From Cryptomeria japonica (lineage: Eukaryota; Streptophyta; Pinopsida; Cupressales; Cupressaceae), in contig NC_081411.1 of assembly GCF_030272615.1 (NCBI RefSeq), positions 216,702,154 through 216,766,153 of the forward strand: 64,000 bases of DNA, given 5' to 3'. Below are positions 46,125 through 58,300 of this stretch, in pieces. Below the pieces are notes generated by a model. It did not search any database. It had not been told where the DNA came from and saw only the letters and a program-made list of their open reading frames with translations. How positions within the stretch are numbered: position 1 is the stretch's first letter; each line of letters begins with the position of its first letter. Both the position numbers and the translations under genes were made by a program.

Positions 46125-47162
46125 ATGTCAGATCTTTATTTACAAGATGTTCATGTTTATGATGATGTATGGAATTATGTTGATTATGAGTTTAGCCAAG
46201 ATGAATTAGATGAAGCTTTAGATGAGTTTTTGAACCCTAAAGATGCCAAACCTTCATTTTACCAAAAACTCATAAACCTTGTTACTATGCCATTTAGGTG
46301 TGATGAGAAAGATAAGTCGAATGATCCCTCTCAAGGGTACATTCCTATCAACTCTTCCACTAAATCTGGTAACATGGTTGTTTTCAATAATCCCCTCTAT
46401 GAAGAGATGACTCCTTTTGAATCAAAAGATAAACCTTTTAATCGATATGATCACGCTTTGTTGGGTGATGCTCTTGATGACTTTGTGGCTTTATCGAAAT
46501 CTTTAGACAAGAACAAAACTTCTAAATTAGTTAACATGATAAATCTGAATGAGCATAATAAGCCTCTCTTTGAAGTCCAAGGTGCTTATCCTTCTCCCAC
46601 CTTTCAAGTTCCTAAATCACCTCTCCTTACTGTCCAAGGAGGGTATGGTCATGATTCCTTTCTTACTCCAAACAAACCTATAATCACTATGCAAGGAAGA
46701 AAACCTATAAGTCCTTATAGTTATGCCAAGCAATTAACTGGAGAGAGTTATCATGCAGTTGCCCATACCTATCATACTAGAAATAATAGGCAGCCTAATC
46801 CTCCTCCTGTTATTCCAGTTTCTCTTCCTAATCCTCAACCAATTCTTCCGCAAGCTCCACGTATTTCGCAAGTTATGGGTAAGGAATATGATCTCATAGA
46901 ACAACTTAAAATTACCCCTGCTAAGATATCCCTCTGGGATTTGATCCAAACTTCTTCTGCTCATCATGGAATGTTACAAGATGCCTTGAAAGATTTGAAT
47001 GTGCCTCCACCTAATACATCTAGTAATATAGCATCTTTAGTTAACTCTGTGATGAATCCTAAAGCTCAAATTGTGTTTACTCAAGATGAATTGCCTACTA
47101 GTGAAACTCAACATCAACATGATCCCTTGATGATTGTGGTTATCATAATGACACTGCTGTAA
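46125..47162 (+). CDS. TE11 first ORF (gag position), 345 codons
   Basis: ATG 46125 gives an acidic N-terminus (DELDEALDEFL, residues 26-36), a segment PSFYQKLINLVTMPF (residues 43-57), a low-complexity middle with repeated 'VQG.YPSP' phrases (about 145-185), a Pro-rich stretch (225-240) and then ISQVMGKEYDLIEQLKITPAKISLWDLIQ-type sequence (from residue 245), the conserved segment that precedes protease in Tat elements. I see no CCHC knuckle and no clear capsid domain, unusual for a gag. The frame ends by a shift near 47115-47125 that separates it from protease. The N-terminus is shared with TE1. Confidence 0.8.
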   Translation: MSDLYLQDVHVYDDVWNYVDYEFSQDELDEALDEFLNPKDAKPSFYQKLINLVTMPFRCDEKDKSNDPSQGYIPINSSTKSGNMVVFNNPLYEEMTPFESKDKPFNRYDHALLGDALDDFVALSKSLDKNKTSKLVNMINLNEHNKPLFEVQGAYPSPTFQVPKSPLLTVQGGYGHDSFLTPNKPIITMQGRKPISPYSYAKQLTGESYHAVAHTYHTRNNRQPNPPPVIPVSLPNPQPILPQAPRISQVMGKEYDLIEQLKITPAKISLWDLIQTSSAHHGMLQDALKDLNVPPPNTSSNIASLVNSVMNPKAQIVFTQDELPTSETQHQHDPLMIVVIIMTLL

Positions 47163-47503
47163 GATGAACACTAGTTGATAATGGCTCGGGCCTTAATGTG
47201 TGTAGCATTAATCTATTGCATAAGATGAATGTGGATACATCCCTTATTGAGCCTGACTCTTGTCCCATTCGAGGCTTTGATAATGTGGCTAAGTCTTCAT
47301 TAGGTACTATTACCTTACCCATCACAGTGGGACCTGTTACTTTGCCTACTCCAATCCATGTTATGTCGGGAAATCTAACATACAACTTGTTATTAGGGAG
47401 ACATTGGATTCACAGTATGCAAGTTGTCCCCTCTACATTGCATAGACAAGTTAAATTCATTTATAATAATAAGACATATACCTTGATAGGCGATACTAAT
47501 TTT
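47150..47503 (+). pseudogene. TE11 protease
   Basis: The frame carries LVDNGSGLNVCS, the active-site motif in the D-N-G form usual in this clade (47171-47206), followed by IRGFDN-type sequence, TLPITVGPVTLPTPIHVM and NLLLGRHWIHSM, the flap and second-strand motifs of a retropepsin. A TGA at 47165-47167 lies just before the motif and a TGA at 47504-47506 separates it from the large pol frame; both lie in the same frame as pol. The enzyme would cut the polyprotein. Confidence 0.85.
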
Positions 47504-47572
47504 TGAGCTTGTAAGCAAACATCTACTTCCAAAGGAAGTTCTTCTGAACCTTCTAGTGATGACTCTTTACCT

Positions 47573-50500
47573 ATGGATGAGTCATCCCCCTCTGATGATC
47601 AAAATTCTTTGGATGGGTCTAAAGCTCTTGAAGAAGATTCTCCTCAACTTGAATCTACACATGAAAAGGCTTTTGATCCTGAGAAGGTTCTCGTAGAAGA
47701 TGATTGGGGATCTCTTGACTTTAATCCCACCTTTGTAGGTGAGTATAGGGTTCCTCCTAGAGAGCTTAAAGTTAAGAAGAAGGAAGAAACTAAAGAGAAA
47801 TCAAACTTACCTGGACCTATGAACAACAATTTTGTGGCCGCTTCTCAAACTTCTTCTCCTCACACGTCTAATCCTGAAGGATTTGATTCTTTGTCCTATG
47901 AAAAACCACCTTCTCTTTCTGAAATGGCTGATGGTTATGGTCATGGTTTTCATATTTTAGCTAAGCATGGGTATAATGGAAATGGTTGTGGTGCTCGTGA
48001 GCAAGGGATAAAAGTTCCTCTAGGGAATGATCTTTGTGATGAGACCTTTGGACTTGGTTACAATCCCTACAAGCGCACTAAAGCTTCTAAGAGACCCTGT
48101 ATTAGTGTTAATGTTATTTCTACATCTCTACCAATGAGACACCCTGAGTATATTGATAGGGATCCTTTGTGTGCCTATGCTTTGGATGTCTTCCCTACCG
48201 ATGATGCTTTAGCTGAGTTCTTGGGAGCATATGACACTCTTCCTCATTATCATCAAAATAGGGGATTTCCTTATTGTTTGAACGCTGAAGCTTATTTTGG
48301 AAAAGAGATTGATAATGATAGGATTGTGGAAGAATGCCCTCAGTTAAAGGATATCCCTCAACAAAGTAATCTTCTCATAAGTGACACCACTGATGTTAAG
48401 ATGGATCCTTGCAATGAAGAAAAAGTTATTAAAATTGGAAAGTGTTTGGATGAAGAAGAACAAAAACAATATATAGATTTATTGCATGAATTCCCTGAGA
48501 TCTTTGCTTGGACATACTCTGACATGCCTAGTATAGATCCTAAGATTGTTACTCATAATATTGTCTTAGCTCCCGATGCTAAGCCCGTGAAACAAAAGAT
48601 TCAGAAAATGAATCCTAAGGTGGCTCTGCTTGTTAAGGCTGAGATTGAAAAATTATTGGAGGTTGGATTTATCCGCCCTATTGATTATTCCCCATGGATT
48701 TCAAATATTGTCGCTGTGGCTAAACCGGATAATAAAATAAGAATGTGCATTGACTTTCGAGATTTAAATAAGGCTTCTTTAAAATATGATTTCCCTCTCC
48801 CAAACATTGACATGATAGTTGATTCTACAGCAGGACATACTTTGCTATCCTTCATGGATGGTTTTTCAGGATACAATCAAATTTTCATTAATCCTCAAGA
48901 TCAATTCAAAACTGCTTTCACCACTCCTTGGGGTACGTTTTGTTGGGTGATGATGCCTTTTGGGCTTAAAAATGTCGGTGCAACTTATCAACGAGCAATG
49001 ACCCTTATCTTTCATGATTATATGCATAAGATTTTAGAAGATTATGTTGATGATATTTTAGCCAAATCCATTCTTCGCATAGATCATATTAAAATCCTTC
49101 GTCAAACCTTTGAAAGAATTCACAAATATCACATGCACTTGAATCCCCGAAAATGTGTTTTTGGTGTGGATAGTGGAAAACTATTAGGATTCATAGTTTC
49201 GCATCGTGGGATTGAGGTGGACACTAAGAAAATAGATGCTATTGTCAACATGCCACCTCCTAGAAGTGTGTCTCAACTTAAAAGCTTACAAGGAAAGATT
49301 CAATCTATTCGTAGGTTCATATCTCAACTCGCAGATCATACCTTTCCTTTTACTCAACTTCTCAAAAAGAATATCACTTTTCAATGGAACGAAGATTGTC
49401 AGCAAGCATTTGAAGATTTAAAAGTATATTTGGCTAGTCCACCTATCCTTCAACCTGCCGAACCTTCTAAACCCTTCCTTCTTTATACAGCTGCTTCCTC
49501 TCATGCTCTCGCAGCATTGTTGGCACAACATGATAAAGATAGTAAGGAATGTCCGGTTTATTATATAAGTCATACCTTACTTGATTATGAGACCCGATAT
49601 TCTGCGATAAAAAGACAATGCTTGGCCTTGGTGTTTGCGACTCATAAATTGAGACATTATCTTTTAAATTCAGAAGTCCACGTCATGGTAAAGTTTGATC
49701 CTTTGAAGCATCTTTTCTCTAAAACTGATTTATCAGGACGCCTAGCTAAGTGGGTTATGATGTTAACTGAATTTGACCTTAAATTTGTTTCACAAAGAGC
49801 AATTAAAGGGCAACCATTGACCGATCACTTAGTTGAGGCCCCTTCACCTTTCTCCTTCCCTAAACCTAAGTCTTTTCTCGATGACTTCATTCTTTGTATA
49901 GAGAAGGATGAAGCTTGGGAGTTATACTTTGATGGCTCTAAGTGTCGTACGGGATCAGGGGCAGGTGTTGTTCTAATTTCTCCTACAAAGAAATCCATCC
50001 CCTTATCTTATCGTCTCAATTTCCTGTGTACCAATAACATTGCTGAGTATGAGGCTCTTATAGCTGGAATAAAAGTAGCCTTGGCTCTGAATATAAAGCA
50101 CATACATATTTATGGAGATTCTCAATTAATTATAAGGCAAGTAACAGGACTGTATCAAGCGAAACAAGACAAATTATCACAATATAAAGACCTTGCTATC
50201 TCTTCGTTGCAAAAATTTGATTCTTATACCATGGAACCTGTCCCTCGAAAAGATAATCGACATGCGGACGCAATGGCATGTGTGGCTTCTCTTGTATCTT
50301 TAGAGGACCCTGTGGTTGATCTTAAATTTGTTATTCATAACCTCATTTCTCCAACTATTGTAGATGATTCTAGCTTGGTGACCTGTTGTGACTTGATAGA
50401 CTCAGATGAATGGTATTCGCATATCGTAAGATACTTGACCGATGGTACCTTTCCTGATTCCGCCAATAGGAACACTAGGGCTAGATTCCGCAAGTTGTCT

Positions 50501-50749
50501 GTTAGATATATCATTCTTTCTAATGTTCTTTACCGAAGGGGTTATAATGGTCTTCTTCTTCGCTGTCTTAACAAATCAGAAATCCCTGTTGCTCTTGAAG
50601 AGGCACATTCAGGTGCCTGTGGGGGGCACTTTGGAGGCAAATCCTTGGTTCAAAGATTGCTTCATATGGGATATTATTGGCAACTATGCAGAAGGATTCT
50701 TTTTCATTTGTTAAGAAATGTCATCAATGTCAACAACACAATAATCTGA
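47573..50749 (+). pseudogene. TE11 pol: G-patch-like motif, RT, RNase H and aRNase H
   Basis: This is a 1,058-codon open frame. Residues 1-110 are an acidic linker. About 120-150 resemble a G-patch (GFHILAKHGYNGNGCG, then QGIKVPL). About 335-560 is RT: CIDFRDLNKAS, LDGF-type FMDGFSGYNQI and the catalytic YVDDILAK near residue 490. About 625-760 is the gypsy RNase H/connection (YETRYSAIKRQCLALVFA). About 780-910 is a second RNase H starting YFDGSKCRTGSGAGVV, with NIAEYEAL, GDSQLIIRQV and HADAMA, so its catalytic Asp and Glu residues are present. The integrase zinc-finger start (HSGACGGHFGGKS) follows near 1015. A frameshift near 50700 ends the frame early. Translation from upstream is expected, so the ATG at 47573 is not a native start. 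Confidence 0.92.
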
Positions 50750-51669
50750 TTCATGCTCCTACCCAAGAACTTCGTTCTCAAGTAGCTTCTTGGCCTTTCT
50801 CCGCATGGGGGTTGGATCTCATCGATAAAATCTCTCCTCCTTAATCTCAAGGACACACCTTCATTATAACCGCAATAGATTACTTTACAAAGTGGGTAGA
50901 AGCTATTCCCCTTCGCTCTACTACTGCTGAAGTGATTTGTCAATTTCTTCTAGAAAACATTATTTCTCGATTTGGGATACCTTCCACTATAATCTCAGAT
51001 AATGGGACATCATTTAAGAACAAGGATGTGAAGAAATTCCTCAAGAAATATCATATCAAACATCGATTTTCTACACCATACTATCCTCAATCAAATGGTC
51101 AAGCCGAATCATCCAATAAGATAATTGAACAAATTCTTCGCAAAATCGTGAATAAGCATGGTAAGGATTGGAGTACTCAGCTAATCTATGCTCTTTGGGC
51201 CTACCGAACGAGTGTATGAATTGCTACAGGAACTACCCCTTATAATCTTGTTTATGGTGTCGATGCTATTATGCCTTTAGAGCTAGAGATTCCATCACTT
51301 AGGGTTTCTCTCAAAGGTATAGTAGACGATGACTCGTACAGAGAACAATGACTTCAACAGCTTGAGATGCTTGATGAACAGCATATAAATACTCTTGAGC
51401 ATATTCAAGCGTATCAAAAAACTCTACAACGAAGCTATAATGATAAGGTTATTCAACATTCCTTCTTAGTAGGTGACTTAGTCCTCTATGAGAATCAGCG
51501 CAATGTGAATGCCTTACCTGCAGAATAGGGAAAATTTAGTCCTAATTGGCTTGGACCGTATATCATTATTGAACATTATGGATCAGGTGCTTACAAAATA
51601 GCGGATGTAGATGGTACGCCTCTTAAAGAACCTATAAATGCTATGCACTTACATAGATACTATGCCTAA
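50600..51669 (+). pseudogene. TE11 integrase
   Basis: The HHCC finger spans the frameshift: HSGACGGH in the first frame and KKCHQCQQ (from 50707) in the second. The catalytic core shows WGLDLID, IISDNGTSFKN and YYPQSNGQAESSN, so D, D and E are all present. The C-terminal part has VGDLVLYENQ and KFSPNWLGPYII, the usual GPY region. In-frame stops are at 50842 (TAA), 51217 (TGA), 51349 (TGA) and 51526 (TAG); the natural end is TAA 51667-51669. It would join element cDNA to the target DNA. Confidence 0.9.
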
Positions 51670-51919
51670 TTCCTCATTCCTTATCTTTCATTTCATCTAG
51701 CTTCTTTTCAGTTCTTCAAAATTGGGTAATATGTTAGCATATCTTGGTTAGAGCAAATAGAATTAAATGATATGGTGTTTAATCTATATTGCTTCGTTCT
51801 TGACAAGCGTGTTTCTTTACTTTATAGTTTGTCTTGAATTCATTTATGTAAATTGCAAAAGATTTACATTCCTATTATGCTAGCATATTATACAATGTCT
51901 TTATGTGTTAAGTAGAATC
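51670..51919 (+). other. TE11 3' internal sequence before TE12
   Basis: No coding signal is seen. TE12 is inserted after 51919, with GAATC at 51915-51919 repeated at 57940-57944. Confidence 0.7.
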
Positions 51920-52816
51920 TGTTGGAAAAAATGGTGTCTCAACCTTGCATTTATGCGAGGTTACTATTTATAGTAAGTTTTCATTTGAGCACGAAAATGG
52001 TGTGAAACTCTCCCTGAAGCTTCTAGTTGGCTAGATAAGCATTCCGGTAAAGTTGCGTTGCAAGGTCACAGCTAGTTTTGAAGATATTAATGTTTTCGTC
52101 TTGGAGGGGTGCAATAAAATATTTAAACTTAATTTTGGGGACTTTAGAGGCTCCAAAACGCCCTGAAAAGTGGCCATAACTGGTGAAGCGGGTTACGAGG
52201 TGATAGAGCACTTCGCGAGCTTTCCGACGCTTCAAACGGTTCGTCAATCGGACACCCGGTTCTCAAGTTATGGCCTCCGGAAGTTTGTACTCCTGAAATA
52301 GAAAAAAAATAATTTGTATCGGATACATAAATGAGCTGTAAAAGGGAGCAACATATGTTGATGTGTGCTTTAACATGTCATAGGGCATCTAGAAGGAAGA
52401 TAATGTCGGCTACACCTTATTGGGTGGTTTTAGCCCATGGTTTTGTAATACCGTTTGATGGTTTCTTGTATTGTATCTCCTATTTATGAGGTGTGTGAGA
52501 TAGAGGTTGTGTGTAAGAGTCTTATGGCTATTGAGTTGCCTCTGAATCTTTGATTAGTGGTACTCCTGCAAAGAGCTTGCTCTGCAAGTATGTTGTAATC
52601 TATTTTTGATTGCTGAATAAAATATTGAGCTACTTTTGGAGGGTGGGGTTTTTCTCCCGAAAGGGTTTTCCCCACGTAAATCACTGTGTTGTGGTATGAA
52701 TGCTATTATATCTATTTCTATTTTCTGTAACTGTTGTAACGATCTGAAAAAGTTTTGTATTACCCTCCTCTCAAGGTTAGTGTAGGAAGTTGTTTCCGCT
52801 ACTTTACTTCCTTACA
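51920..52816 (+). repeat. TE12 5' LTR
   Basis: It starts TGTTGGAAAA and ends CTTACA, 897 bases. Near its end it carries the pyrimidine-rich 'taccctcctctcaagg' stretch. Confidence 0.95.
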
Positions 52817-52818
52817 AG

Positions 52819-52830
52819 TGGTATCAGAGC
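52819..52830 (+). other. TE12 primer binding site
   Basis: Exact tggtatcagagc, the complement of the initiator tRNA-Met 3' end, two bases after the LTR. Confidence 0.95.
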
Positions 52831-52940
52831 CTGATCACCTTTGGTTTCAATTGTGGGCAGTTGGGTTTTTTGAACTAATCCAGATTTGAGTGGGAGCTTG
52901 TGCAGAAGACACTTTTTGATCTTGTTGTAGGAATAGTCAG

Positions 52941-55900
52941 ATGGCGAGTTCGTCAGGGAGAATAGAGGTGGAGAAATTTAATGGAAGTAATTTTGAGATG
53001 TGGAAGCTGAAGATGGAAGATCTGCTAATAGATCGAGATCTTTGGGATGCTGTTGATGCGAATGTCCAAAGGCCCTCAGATCCTACTGCGGCAGCTCAGT
53101 ATGATTTTATGGATCGAAAAGCCAAGGGTCTAATTAGACTATGCCTGGCAGACTCTGTTCTAATCAATGTCCATGAAGAGAACTCTGCAAAGAAGCTATG
53201 GACTAAGCTTGGTGAGATGTATCAAGTGAAATCTTTATTAAATCAAATTTTCTTAAGAAAGAAATTGTATTCCTTGAAGATGGAAGAGGGTGGATGAATT
53301 GCAGACCACCTGGAAGCATTCAATATGTTGGTGGCTCAATTAGTATCCGTCGGTGTTAAGATGGACGAGGAGGAGAAATGTCAGATCTTGCTTTGTTCTT
53401 TGCCTGATTCGTGAGATTCTCTTGTTATGGCTATCGGTAGTACTTCTGTTGTTTTGAAATCTGAAGACGTGGTAGGTGCCCTACTTGGTGAAGAGATGTG
53501 AAGGAAGGTATCCATCAGTTCAAAGGAAGCCCTAACCATTCATGGAAGACCTAGGGAGAAAGGCAAGAAGAATGAGAAGTGCGACAAGTCCAAATCCAAA
53601 GGGAGATCGAAATCTCCTGGAAAGTCCAAAGTCATTTGTTGGAATTGCGGTAAACTGGGTCACATCCGTAAGGACTGCAAAGAAGAAAAGAAGAAGAAGA
53701 AAAAGAAAAAGTTCGATTCTGATTCTGAGTCCGACAAGGAAGATGGCGATGCATTTATTGCGGCTTTGGCGACTCATGCAGGTAATGATGCCTGGCTAAT
53801 TAACTCAGGTGCATCTTTTCATATGACTTCCAATAGAGATTGGTTTTCTGAATATCAAGGATTTAATGGAGGTAAGGTGTACTTGGGTGATGATTCACAT
53901 CTAGACATTGTTGGTCGAGGTAAAGTTAGAATCAGGTTTTCTGATGGTAGAATAAAAATGATTAATGGTGTGCTGCATATCCCTGGATTAAAACGAAACC
54001 TGTTATCTGTGAGCAAACTGATAGATGCAGGTGTGCAGGTAGTCTTTTCTGAAGCAGGATGTAAGATGATTAAGGGTGCTATGGTAGTTGCTAGAGGTGT
54101 CAGGTTTGGCACTTTGTATAAGCTTGAAGCATACATTGTTGAATGTAATAGCACTTCTGTAAAAAGCAAAGCTGCGGATACTTCACTGGAAGATTTGAAG
54201 GTTTCACCTTCAGCAGATGGAAATGGTTTTTGGGTACCTAAGGGTGCTCTTTTGTCTGAAGCAAAGTTACCTGTAGAGAAGACTATGTTATGGCACCAGA
54301 GACTTGGCCACATTGGAGAAAAGGGTCTAAGGACCTTGAAAAATAAAAATCTTGTTGAAGGTTTGAATTATTGTAATCTTGACTTTGATTTCTGTGAGCA
54401 TTGCATTTATGGAAAACAAAACCGCGTTCAGTTTTACTCGAGTTCTCATAAAACTTGTGGTGTTTTGGATCTTATCCATTCTGATGTGTTTGGTCCAGTA
54501 GATGTCTCTTCGATTGGAAAATCCACATATTATGTTTCATTTATTGATGATTTTAGTAGAAGGACATGGGTATATTTTCTAAAGAGTAAATCTGAAGTTT
54601 TTAGTCGTTTTAAAGAATTTAAAGCAATGGTTGAGTTGCAGACTGGAAAGAAAATAAAATGTTTGAGAACTGATAATGGCGGTGAGTTTTGCTCTAATGA
54701 TTTTGATAGATTCTGTAAAGACTGTGGAATTAACAGGCAGAAGACAACTCCGTATTCTCCACAGCAGAATGGAGTTGCAGAAAGAATGAACAGGACACTG
54801 ATGGAGAAGGCTAGGAGTATGTTGAGTGGTGCTGGTCTCGAACAAAAGTTTTGGGCTGAAGCTGTTGCCACTGCTTGCTACCTGATTAACAGGTCTCCTA
54901 CATCAGCTCTTGTTGATAAAACGCCTATGGAAGCATGGTCAGGTCACAAGCCTTCATTGAGACATCTTAGAGTTTTTGGTTGCGAGGCATATGCACATGT
55001 GCCAAAGGAGAAGCGAACAAAGTTGGAGAACAAGGCTGTGAAATGTATCTTCATCGGGTATAGTTATGGTGTGAAAGGATACAAGCTTTGGGACCCTGTT
55101 GCACAAAAGGTAATTCACAGTAGAAGTGTTATTTTTAGAGAAATTAAGTCTCCTTCTGTTACATTGCAGCCAGAACAGACTAAAAAAGAAGATGTGATTC
55201 AACTTCCTTCTACACCTGAAAGAGTTGAATCGAGACCCCTAGATAGGCAAGAATTTGAGGAGAGCTCATCTAGCTTTGAATCTTCAGAAGAGGAGGAAGA
55301 ACCTCCAACTCAGCTTGTTCGAAGGTCTACAAGACATAGACAACCACCTGAAAGGTATTCACCTAATGATTGGAGATGTATTTTTGCTCTGAATACTAGT
55401 GTGGATGAACCAAAATCTGTAGAAGAGGCATTAGGTATGAATGATGCAGAATCCTAGAAGATTGCTATGGAGGAAGAAATGGCAGCTTTGAAAAAGAATG
55501 ATACATGGGATCTTGTACCATTGCCTGAAGGATGAAAACTTGTTGGTTGTAAATGGGTGTTCAAGAAAAAGATTGGTTCAGATGGAAGTATTGAGAAGTA
55601 TAAAGCAAGGTTGGTTGCAAAAGGCTACTCTCAGGTTGAGGGTGTTGATTACGGTGAGATATTTTCTCCTGTTGCAAAAATGACGTCCATTAGATTTTTG
55701 CTTTCTATTGCTACTGCTTATGATTTAGAGGTTGAGCAAATGGATGTGAAAACTGCTTTCCTTCATGGTGATTTGGAGGAAGATATTTATATGACACAGC
55801 CGGAGCACTATGTGGTGAAAGGCAAAAGTAATTTGGTCTGTAAATTGAAGAAATCTTTGTATGGCCTCAAACAAAGTCCTAGGATGTGGTACCAAAAATT

Positions 55901-56987
55901 TGATACATATGTGTTGAGTTTGGGATTTGAACGTTCTAAATCAGATCACTGTGTTTATTATAAATCTGATGGTGATCATTTCTTATTCATTGCATTGTAT
56001 GTTGATGATATGTTATTCATTGATAAAGGGAAAGGTATGATTTCAGAACTGAAGTCTCAGCTCGCTGCTAAATTTGAAATGAAAGATCTTGGTGCAGCAA
56101 AGCACATTCTTGGGATGGAAATTAGAAGAGATAGGGTGAACAGAAAGCTATGGCTAGGCCAGAGTAAGTATGTGAATTCAGTGTTACAGAGGTTCAACAT
56201 GCAGAATTGTAGACCATTGAGTGTTCCTTTTATAGTTGGAATAAAACTATCTATTTCAGATTGTCCTACATCCCCATTGGAGATGGAAGACATGAGCAGA
56301 GTGCCTTACCAGAGTGCAGTTGGAAGCTTGATGTATGCTATGGTCTGTACTAGACCAGATATTGCCCAAGCAGTGGGAGTACTTTCTAGATATATGTCTA
56401 ATCCTGGTAGAGTTCATTGGGATGCAGTCAAAAGAGTTTTCAGATATTTGAAGGGTACTTCAAAGTATTCTTTGTGTTATCATGGTAATTCAGTTGGAGA
56501 CATAACTTCCCTTGATATCCATGGTTATGTGGATTCAGATTGGGCAGGTGATATTGATAGCAGAAGATCCACCAGTGCTTATGTGTTTACTTTGTTTGGT
56601 GGTGCAATTAGTTGGATGAGTAAGCAACAGGCTGTGGTTGCTTTATCAACTACTGAAGTAGAGTATATGGCAGCTACTCATGCTTGTAAAGAGGCCATTT
56701 TGCTTAAGAGACTATGTTCGGATATTGGAATAAAACAAGGTACAGTGACAATTTACTATGACAGTCAGAGTGCAATTAGCCTAGCTAAGAACCCGACATT
56801 TCATGCCCGGACCAAACATATTGATGTTCAGTATCATTTTGTTAGAGATATGGTCGAAGATGGTAGGGTGAAGCTGGTTAAGGTGGAAACTTTGATGAAT
56901 GTTGCAGATGCTTTAACTAAGGTTGTGAGCACAGAGAAGTTCAGATGGTGTTCAGAGTCTATGGGCCTTATGGCCCCTAGCAATTGA
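52941..56987 (+). pseudogene. TE12 Copia gag-pol polyprotein
   Basis: One frame of 1,349 codons from ATG 52941 to TGA 56985 has five internal stops: TGA 53295, TGA 53412, TGA 53499, TAG 55455 and TGA 55533. There is no frameshift. In order: gag (EKFNGSNFEMWKLKMEDLL), CCHC knuckle CWNCGKLGHIRKDC near 53640, protease LINSGASFHM, integrase HHCC (HQRLGHIG to FCEHC) with D in HSDVFG, D in RTDNGGEF and E in QQNGVAERMN, RT with YVDDMLF near 55996, and RNase H ([35 protein letters not shown]). The protease catalytic Asp of the usual IDSG is Asn (codon AAC, 53802-53804), which would inactivate it. Gag and pol share a frame, as in Tnt1-type Copia. Confidence 0.95.
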
Positions 56988-57032
56988 TTCATTGTGTTGA
57001 CATTCCCTTCCGCTCTTGCAAGGTGTTCAACA

Positions 57033-57043
57033 AGTGGGAGATT
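57033..57043 (+). other. TE12 polypurine tract
   Basis: The sequence agtgggagatt stands directly before the 3' LTR and would prime plus-strand DNA synthesis. Confidence 0.85.
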
Positions 57044-57939
57044 TGTTGGGAAAAATGGTGTCTCAACCTTGCATTTATGCGAGGTTACTATTTATAGTAA
57101 GTTTTCATTTGAGCACGAAATGGTGTGAAACTCTCCCTGAAGCTTCTGGTTGGCTAGATAAGCATTCCGGTAAAGTTGCGTTGCAAGGTCACAGCTAGTT
57201 TTGAAGATATTAATGTTTTCGTCTTGGAGGGGTGCAATAAAATATTTAAACTTAATTTTGGGGACTTTAGAGGCTCTGAAACACCCTGAAAAGTGTCCGT
57301 AACTGGCGAAGCGGGTTACGAGGTGATAGAGAACTTCGCGAGCTTTCCGGCGCTTCAAACGGTTCGTCAATCGGACACCCGGTTCTCAAGTTATGGCCTC
57401 CGGAAGTTTGTACTCCTGAAATAGAAAAAAAATAATTTGTATCAGATACATAAATGAGCTGTAAAAGGGAGTGACACATGTTGATGTGTGCTTTAACATG
57501 TCATAGGGCATCTAGAAGGAAGATAAGGTCGGCTACACCTTATTGGGTGGTTTTAGCCCATGGTTTTGTAATACCGTTTGACGGTTTCTTATATTGTATC
57601 TCCTATTTATGAGGTGTGTGAGATAGAGGTTGTGTGTAAGAGTCTTATGGCTATTGAGTTGCCTCTGAATCTCTGATTAGTGGTACTCCTACAAAGAGCT
57701 TGCTCTGCAAGTATGTTGTAATCTGTTTTTGATTGCTGAATAAAATATTGAGCTGCTTTTGGAGGGTGGGGTTTTTCTCCCGAAAGGGTTTTCCCCACGT
57801 AAATCACTGTGTTGTGGTATGAATGCTATTATATCTATTTCTATTTTCTGTAACTGTTGTAACGATCTGAAAAAGTTTTGCATTACCCTCCTCTCAAGGT
57901 TAGTGTAGGAAGTTGTTTCCGCTACTTTACTTCCTTACA
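57044..57939 (+). repeat. TE12 3' LTR
   Basis: It starts TGTTGGGAAA and ends CTTACA, 896 bases, followed by the GAATC duplication. It is the partner of 51920-52816. Confidence 0.95.
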
Positions 57940-57944
57940 GAATC

Positions 57945-58300
57945 GTATCATGTTGTGTTTAAGTTTAAAATTAAATCTCATTAGTTATATGATTCTTAGG
58001 CTTAACACATATTTCTTCGCTATCATCAATGTAGTACTTGATTAAATGTTTTAATTAAGTCACACATGTATCAATTTAATCATGGAGCATTGAGAAATCA
58101 ATCACATGGAAATTAAATTCAGAACATACATGTACATCTACCAAATGTACTAACTTTAATCAAAATACACATTATTTTAGGCATTAAAGATAACACATTT
58201 GAGACAAAGAGAAGCATGTATATATATATGTGGATCATGTTTTCATATACAAAAGTAGGTCACTATACATCCAAAATGTGACCTATCCTACATCATGAGA
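57945..58300 (+). other. TE11 internal sequence after TE12
   Basis: AT-rich and without an ORF. On the minus strand it would be the 3' flank of the antisense gene; no clear AATAAA signal was seen in the expected place. Confidence 0.5.

Larger units (their letters stand above)
51920..57939 (+). mobile_element. TE12: near-intact Copia retrotransposon
   Basis: The LTRs are 51920-52816 and 57044-57939 and the target duplication GAATC is exact (51915-51919, 57940-57944). The primer site is at 52819-52830, the purine tract just before 57044, and one gag-pol frame lies between. By eye the LTRs differ at roughly two dozen places plus one single-base gap over about 897 bases. It is the youngest insertion in the window by position, lying inside TE11. 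Confidence 0.95.

Noticed and set aside
53855-55202. Several minus-strand ORFs of 80-150 codons inside TE12 pol
   Set aside because: They are shadows of the well-supported plus-strand gag-pol frame.
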